Shown here one piece after another: positions 6,750 to 11,207 of a stretch of 11,207 nucleotides of DNA. The notes under the pieces are model-generated. The model saw only the letters and a list, made by a program, of their open reading frames with translations, was not told the origin of the DNA and searched no databases. How positions within the stretch are numbered: position 1 is the stretch's first letter; each line of letters starts with the position of its first letter. The stretch comes from Flavipsychrobacter sp. GTDB lineage: Bacteria > Bacteroidota > Bacteroidia > Chitinophagales > Chitinophagaceae. The translations under genes were made by a program, and so were the position numbers. Where the stretch lies: contig JAJNBR010000097.1 of the NCBI GenBank assembly GCA_021156265.1, positions 1 to 11,207 of the forward strand. The letters are read 5' to 3'.

Positions 6750-9700
6750 ATGTCCCTTATGTACCGCAAACTTTACTTGCTTATTGCCCTTTGCCATCTT
6801 TCGGTTGGCTTGTTTGCCCAAAATCTGACAACAGATACTGTATTGGGCACCAGTTTTTGTCCGTGCGCCCCTGTGGATGTAGTGTTCACCACAACAGCTA
6901 CTATCAACACGGGCAACCAGTATACGGTTGAACTATCGGATGCGTCAGGCAGCTTTGCAAATCCGGATACCATTGGCTTTGTTATCAGTACTGATTTAAC
7001 GGACACGATTGCTGCCACCATCCCATGTAGTGCAATTACAGGCACTGGCTATCGTATTCGCGTACTCAGCACCGATGTTGCTGAAACCGGCGCCGATAAC
7101 GGCGTTGACCTGGAAGTGAAAGCGCAGGTTACGGCTGCCATTTCTATTTCGGTTAGTCCGTCTGGCCCTGTATGTGCTGGTACTTCGGTTACCTATAGCG
7201 CAACGCTCACCAATGGTGGTGCCACTCCGGGCTACTATTGGCAAAAGAACGGTGTTTATGTAACAAGTACTGCTACTTACACAAACAACACACCTGCTAA
7301 CGGCGATGATGTGTTTTGCACATTGACCCCAAGCGTCCAGTGCCCGGCAACACCTACAGTTAACTCCAATCATATCATTCAAACAGTAAACCCCAACCTT
7401 ACACCGTCCGTTTCTATTGTGAGCAATGCTTCTCCGGGCGGCGCATGCGCAGGCGCTAACGTAACCTTTACCGCTACACCGGTAAATGGTGGTACTACCC
7501 CTGCGTATCAATGGAAGAAAAACGGTTCTAATGTTGGAACAAACAGCAATACTTATAGCGACAACACTCTTGCGCAGGGCGATATCATTACAGTAGTAAT
7601 GACCAGCAACGAGACTTGCCTGGTAACAGCTACAGCTACCAGCAATGCTATTACAATGAATATCGGTTCGCCGGTTACTCCGTCTGTATCCATTAACCCT
7701 ATTCCGGGTTCTACAATATGCAACGGTGTTGCGGTGAACTTTGTGGCGGTGCCTGTTAATGGCGGTATTTCGCCAACCTACGAGTGGAAACTCAATGGTG
7801 TGATCGTTAGCACAGCTCCGGCATTTTCAAATCCCGGCACGCTTGTAAACGGAGACGTGATCACTGTAACAATGACTAGTAATGCGCCTTGTCCTTCTCC
7901 GGCTACTGCAAACAATACAGTTACGATGACCGTTGTTACGCCAACTGCTCCTACGGTTAGCATCGTTTCCAACGCCGGCAACCCGCTATGTTCAGGTACC
8001 TCGGTGACTTTTACTGCGACACCAGGCAATGCAGGTACTGCTCCCAAATACCAGTGGAAAAGAAATGGTACTAACGTTGGAACAAACAGTCCCACTTATA
8101 CTTCATCGGCACTGGCCAACTTTGATGTGATCACCTGCGTTATTACCAGCGATGCTTTTTGTCCACTGAGCACAACCAGCAATGCGATCACTATGAATAT
8201 TACACCTACGCTTACACCCTCTGCAACGATCGTATCAAGTGTAGGTAACCCGACCTGCCTTGGAGCGGCACTTACTTTCAGCGCAACTCCGTATGGCGGT
8301 GGTACTAATCCGTCTTACCAGTGGAAAATTGACGGTGTGAATACAGGCACTAACAGTCCTAGCCTGTACAATGCCGGTACGCTGACAGCAGGTACACATA
8401 CTATTGTGTGCGAAATAACCACAAACTATGTATGCCCTGCTTCACCCACAGGTACAGGCACACTGAATTTTGTAGTGAACCCGATATTGGCGCCTTCTGT
8501 AACCATCGCTTCGCCGAGTGTTAATAGTAATGGTCACGTGTGTGGTAATGCTTCGGTAACTTTTACTGCAACTCCCGTAAACGGTGGTAGCGCTCCTCAA
8601 TACCAGTGGAAGAAGAACGGACTTAACATCGCGACAGGTGTTAGCTATCCTGCCGGCACCAGCCTGGTGAATGGAGATGTGATCACTTGCGAAATGACCA
8701 GCAATGGCATGTGCGTAAGTCCTGCAATGGCTACCAGCAGTGCTATTACTATAGCTCATTATCCTGTTACCAGCACCTCAGTTACTATCAGCTCGCCTTA
8801 CGGCCCGGTAGCGTGCCAGGGGCTGAATGTGAATTTCATTGCAACACCTTCTAATCCCGGTACAACTCCGCAATACCAGTGGAAAAAGAATGGTACGAAT
8901 ATAGCAGGTGCTACCTCGCCTACCTATACTACAGCTATCTCCGGTGGAGAATCTATTGTTTGCGAAATGAGGAGCAGTACACCTTGCGCTACGCCTGTGC
9001 CTGCTATCAGCAACACGCTCAACATGACCGTTTCTCCGATCGTTAAGGGTTCTGTTAATATGTATGTGACTAATGATTCGGTTGCCTGCGAAGGAGAACC
9101 TTTCCTGTTCACCAGTTATTTTACAAATGGCGGTACAAACCCGGCTTTCCGCTGGTTTAAAAACGGTGTAGCCGTCCCCGGTGCTAATCAATCAACTTAC
9201 AGCAGCAACTCGCTGGTAAATAATGATGTGATCACCTGCGAGATGACGAGCAACGCTGTTTGCGTTTTCCCTGTCCTGTCCAGTCCTATATCGGTAGAAG
9301 TGCTGGCTGTTGATACTCCTGAAGTGGCTATCGTCGGCAACAAAAATGCAATGGGCTATACCTTCTACGCAACTATGGTAAATGGCGGTGCTACCCCAAG
9401 CTACCAGTGGAGAAAGAATGGCATTGACATACCAGGCGCTACCAGCGACATATACACTGTTGGTAATCTGCTGCCAAACGATAAGATATCGGTTACCGCC
9501 GGTACCAGCCTGCAGTGTGCTTATCCGCTGTTTGTACTCAGCAATACTATCCTCGTTAGCGAAGTGACGAGTGTGAAGTCTGTTGCTTCAAACGTGGGCA
9601 GTCTGCAACTGTTCCCTAACCCGAACGAAGGAAAATTCACCATCAAAGCTTCGGTGAAAACGATAAATAATGACGCTAACGTGGAAGTATTGAATGCTGT

Positions 9701-9848
9701 GGGTCAGGTGGTTTACAGGAACACAGTTCCGGTACAAGGCGCTGAATTCAATGCCAACATTGACCTTGGCAGCGCAGCAGCCGGCATGTATATGGTTAGG
9801 CTGAATATCGACGGCCAGGTTTCTACCCTGAGGTTCGTAGTTAAATAA
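6750..9848 (+). CDS. Large secreted Ig-like repeat protein with T9SS type A sorting domain
   Basis: This is a 1032-residue surface or secreted protein. Residues 1-24 form a signal peptide (basic Tyr-Arg-Lys, hydrophobic core, cleavage near LFAQ); an in-frame ATG at 6759 is an equally possible start. Residues 26-130 form a separate beta domain with a Cys-Pro-Cys element, of a kind common in T9SS cargo. Nine Ig-like repeats of about 85-90 residues follow, roughly 131-214, 219-305, 310-396, 400-485, 489-577, 580-669, 672-763, 764-852 and 855-937. The core pattern is a Cys, then TFTATPVNGG, PxYQWKKNG, and later ITCEMTSN-x-x-C. Residues 944-1032 form a C-terminal sorting domain (LFPNPNEGKF near its start, MVRL near the end) that directs export by the type IX secretion system, after which it is normally cleaved. 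No enzymatic domain is visible, so adhesion or a structural role is likely but inferred. It has its own promoter candidate and terminator. Confidence 0.93.
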   Translation: MSLMYRKLYLLIALCHLSVGLFAQNLTTDTVLGTSFCPCAPVDVVFTTTATINTGNQYTVELSDASGSFANPDTIGFVISTDLTDTIAATIPCSAITGTGYRIRVLSTDVAETGADNGVDLEVKAQVTAAISISVSPSGPVCAGTSVTYSATLTNGGATPGYYWQKNGVYVTSTATYTNNTPANGDDVFCTLTPSVQCPATPTVNSNHIIQTVNPNLTPSVSIVSNASPGGACAGANVTFTATPVNGGTTPAYQWKKNGSNVGTNSNTYSDNTLAQGDIITVVMTSNETCLVTATATSNAITMNIGSPVTPSVSINPIPGSTICNGVAVNFVAVPVNGGISPTYEWKLNGVIVSTAPAFSNPGTLVNGDVITVTMTSNAPCPSPATANNTVTMTVVTPTAPTVSIVSNAGNPLCSGTSVTFTATPGNAGTAPKYQWKRNGTNVGTNSPTYTSSALANFDVITCVITSDAFCPLSTTSNAITMNITPTLTPSATIVSSVGNPTCLGAALTFSATPYGGGTNPSYQWKIDGVNTGTNSPSLYNAGTLTAGTHTIVCEITTNYVCPASPTGTGTLNFVVNPILAPSVTIASPSVNSNGHVCGNASVTFTATPVNGGSAPQYQWKKNGLNIATGVSYPAGTSLVNGDVITCEMTSNGMCVSPAMATSSAITIAHYPVTSTSVTISSPYGPVACQGLNVNFIATPSNPGTTPQYQWKKNGTNIAGATSPTYTTAISGGESIVCEMRSSTPCATPVPAISNTLNMTVSPIVKGSVNMYVTNDSVACEGEPFLFTSYFTNGGTNPAFRWFKNGVAVPGANQSTYSSNSLVNNDVITCEMTSNAVCVFPVLSSPISVEVLAVDTPEVAIVGNKNAMGYTFYATMVNGGATPSYQWRKNGIDIPGATSDIYTVGNLLPNDKISVTAGTSLQCAYPLFVLSNTILVSEVTSVKSVASNVGSLQLFPNPNEGKFTIKASVKTINNDANVEVLNAVGQVVYRNTVPVQGAEFNANIDLGSAAAGMYMVRLNIDGQVSTLRFVVK
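7140..9560 (+). repeat. Nine tandem Ig-like domain repeats inside the T9SS protein
   Basis: The repeat unit is about 260-270 nt and is recognised by the recurring YQWKKNG-like segment (also YYWQKNG, YEWKLNG, YQWKRNG, YQWKIDG, FRWFKNG, YQWRKNG). The copies are clearly diverged from one another at DNA level, so the expansion is old. The ninth copy lacks the first conserved Cys and is the most degenerate. Confidence 0.9.
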
Positions 9849-9869
9849 ATTCATTTGAATATTAATGGT

Positions 9870-9897
9870 AAAAGGCACCCGCAACGGGTGCCTTTTT
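9870..9897 (+). terminator. Rho-independent terminator after the T9SS protein
   Basis: A 12-bp stem (9870-9881 with 9885-9896) with loop CAA carries A-rich and T-rich ends, so it can work on both strands. It lies 21 nt after the stop codon. Confidence 0.92.
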
Positions 9898-9912
9898 GTT
9901 TGTAACAAGTGA

Positions 9913-9943
9913 TTGGTGTTATGTAAGATTTGTTGTATATTTG
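9913..9943 (+). promoter_or_regulatory. Orphan promoter candidate (TTG-N20-TATATTTG)
   Basis: TTG at 9913-9915 and TATATTTG at 9936-9943 fit the Bacteroidota two-element promoter. No convincing + strand gene follows: the next ATG (9949) opens a frame of only 13 residues ending at 9990, and further downstream lies the antisense of dusB. It could drive a small RNA or antisense transcript, or be chance in AT-rich DNA. The stretch 9944-10134 otherwise shows only a short imperfect direct repeat, GGAATAGCAGG and AGGATAGCAGG, near 10055-10077. Confidence 0.4.
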
Positions 9944-10134
9944 TAGTGATGAAATGCGGTGGTACGCTGTTGGAAATTTTAGTTGAATAGCAAATGGTCT
10001 GAAAGTCGGAATGAGGTCCGCTGAAAAACGACAACAAACTGTAACAAATTGGAGTGGAATAGCAGGAGGATAGCAGGTTTGCAAATATGTTGAAAACCAC
10101 AAATTATGAGCTGTGCAACAATACACGGAACAGC

Positions 10135-10815
10135 CTAAGCTACAAGCGCTTCTCCTTCAATGCCGGCATAGTGGGTAGCGATGTCATCGAATATGGCTTC
10201 CAGTTCTTGCAGGCTATCCGTAGTTACCAGGCGTGTACGGAAGTCTTTGATGTGCGGCAAGCCCTTAAGATAGTTGGCATAGTGGCGGCGCATTTCAAGG
10301 ATACCGAGTTTTTCGCCCTTCCACTGAACGGAACCCAACAGGTGGCGGCGGCAGGCGTCGAGGCGTTCGGCCAAGGTAGGGGGCGCCAGGGTTTCACCCG
10401 TGGCCAGGAAGTGCTTGATCTCCCGGAATATCCACGGGTACCCGATGGCGGCACGGCCTATCATAATGCCATCAACCCCATAGCGGTTCTTGTACTCCAA
10501 TGCCTTTTGCGGACTATCGATATCACCGTTGCCAAATATAGGTATCTGGATGCGAGGGTTTTCTTTCACCTTGGCTATCAACCGCCAGTCGGCTTCGCCT
10601 TTGTACATCTGTACACGGGTTCGGCCATGAACGGTAAGCGCCTGTATGCCCACATCCTGCAAACGTTCGGCAACTTCCTCGATGTTCCTGGAACTATCGT
10701 CCCAGCCCAGCCGCGTTTTGACCGTAACCGGCAGTTTGGTAGACCGAACCACTGCTTTTGTAAGGCGCACCATCAGGTCGATATCCTTCAATACCCCGGC
10801 TCCGGCGCCTTTGCA
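10135..10815 (-). pseudogene. dusB: tRNA-dihydrouridine synthase B, C-terminal part (gene broken by deletion and frameshift)
   Basis: This is the larger part, about 226 residues, of a Dus-family enzyme, which reduces uridine to dihydrouridine in tRNA with FMN and NADPH. Homology begins with CKGAGAGVLKD at 10815. In order it shows VTVKTRLGWDD, a TVHGRTR motif with the FMN-site His, IPIFGNGDI, the phosphate-binding MIGRAAIGYPWIF segment and a helical C-terminus ending in TAG at 10135-10137. The frame is open further upstream to an ATG at 10908, but that stretch is out-of-frame N-terminal sequence, not DusB. Missing before this part are about 25 residues that in relatives carry the D-x-N-x-GCP motif with the catalytic Cys. 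Both parts together plus the gap equal about 334 residues, the usual DusB length. As sequenced it cannot give active enzyme. Confidence 0.85.
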
Positions 10816-10816
10816 T
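10811..10816 (-). other. Deletion junction in dusB
   Basis: On the - strand the N-terminal frame reads GCT-ATG and the C-terminal frame TGC-AAA, sharing the bases TG. The frame difference requires a loss of 2 nt modulo 3; with about 25 residues missing that means about 77 nt. The residue count is from my memory of DusB relatives. Confidence 0.7.
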
Positions 10817-11062
10817 AGCCATGGCCTCTTCATCGCCGCCAAAGATCTGGATACCGATAGGGCGTTCATAATCAAATATGTCCAGCTTCTGGCGGCTTTT
10901 GATAGCATCGCGAATAAGGCCCTCAGACGAAATGAATTCGGTGTACATCAGGTCAGCCCCGTGTTGTTTACACACGGCACGGAAAGGAGGGTCGCTAACA
11001 TCCTCCATAGGTGCCAGCAGCAGTGGGAACTCCCCCAGTTCTATTTGCCCGATCTTAGCCAT
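10814..11062 (-). pseudogene. dusB: tRNA-dihydrouridine synthase B, N-terminal part (gene broken by deletion and frameshift)
   Basis: These are the first 83 residues of DusB, starting at the ATG of 11062. The start is supported by the Dus-typical beginning of the TIM barrel, with LAPMEDVSDPPFR (FMN-binding loop) at about residues 16-28 and TEFISSEGL at 41-49. The frame is open upstream to 11203, but those residues are not DusB-like. Homology ends after GGDEEAMAM; the frame then runs on through unrelated residues to a stop at 10694. The normal continuation, including the GCP motif with the catalytic Cys, is absent from the window, and the remainder of the protein resumes in the other frame (previous entry). 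Confidence 0.85.
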
Positions 11063-11070
11063 TTGAGGCG

Positions 11071-11078
11071 CAAAATTA
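11071..11078 (-). promoter_or_regulatory. Candidate -7 box of dusB (TAATTTTG)
   Basis: TAATTTTG on the - strand matches TAnnTTTG and ends only 8 nt before the dusB ATG, so the transcript would be leaderless or nearly so. A TTTTG further upstream is about 25 nt away, longer than the usual -33 spacing. Confidence 0.4.
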
Positions 11079-11172
11079 CGGATATAAGCGCTATATATAC
11101 AGCCAAAATCCCCTGATATGAATATTTTAACTAAAGGCTCGTTAATAGTAGACAAGTATATAGTGTTTGACA

Positions 11173-11180
11173 TAACTTTG
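11173..11180 (+). promoter_or_regulatory. Candidate -7 box pointing out of the right edge (TAACTTTG)
   Basis: TAACTTTG matches TAnnTTTG; no -33 element is found at the usual distance. It would drive a gene beyond position 11207, divergent from dusB. Confidence 0.35.
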
Positions 11181-11207
11181 GCCGCTGAAACTGACATAAC
11201 CACAAAC

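Noticed and set aside
7140..9560. Regularly spaced repeats considered as a CRISPR or DNA satellite array
   Set aside because: The period is about 265 nt, the copies differ in sequence and the reading frame is kept throughout; these are protein domain repeats.
9588..10126. Open frames on the - strand across the end of the T9SS protein and its terminator
   Set aside because: They run through the sorting-domain coding region or the strong hairpin terminator and show no protein-like composition.
10087..10818. A 243-codon open frame on the + strand
   Set aside because: It lies antisense to dusB, whose motifs are unmistakable on the - strand; the translation has no recognisable family features.

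Overview
The window comes from a bacterium of the phylum Bacteroidota, most likely a Chitinophagaceae-like member of the Chitinophagia/Sphingobacteriia. The evidence is a C-terminal type IX secretion (T9SS) sorting tail on a large surface protein, repeated TAnnTTTG promoter -7 boxes, weak or absent Shine-Dalgarno sequences before start codons, small lipoproteins, and DnaE and DusB sequences of Bacteroidota type.

Left part (1-3818): the 3' four fifths of dnaE (DNA polymerase III alpha subunit) enters from the left edge. It is broken into two reading frames at about 1237-1244, where TCGA stands twice in tandem. Two thioredoxin genes in tandem follow. The first is divergent (active site CPPC, Cys after the cis-proline) and the second is canonical (CGPC). 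A strong Rho-independent terminator closes this block.

Middle part (3868-6461): a three-histidine-box membrane fatty acid desaturase lies on the + strand and converges on a lipoprotein gene of unknown function on the - strand, with a hairpin terminator between them. Divergent from that lipoprotein are a 75-residue Cys-rich lipoprotein and a 122-residue membrane protein, probably one operon.

Right part (6462-11207): after a promoter and a leader of about 150 nt comes a 1032-residue secreted protein. It has a signal peptide, an N-terminal beta domain, nine Ig-like repeats of about 85-90 residues and a T9SS type A sorting tail. Its terminator is followed by about 240 nt that carry a good promoter match but no convincing gene. 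The - strand then holds dusB (tRNA-dihydrouridine synthase), which is broken: about 25 residues that should contain the catalytic GCP motif are missing and the frame changes at about 10811-10816. A -7 box near the right edge points out of the window.

Most of the window is housekeeping and cell-envelope content. I see no defence system, mobile element, CRISPR array or biosynthetic cluster. The most notable points are the two independent gene lesions (dnaE and dusB), which may be real or assembly errors, the divergent thioredoxin paralogue, and a possible small transcript between the T9SS protein and dusB.
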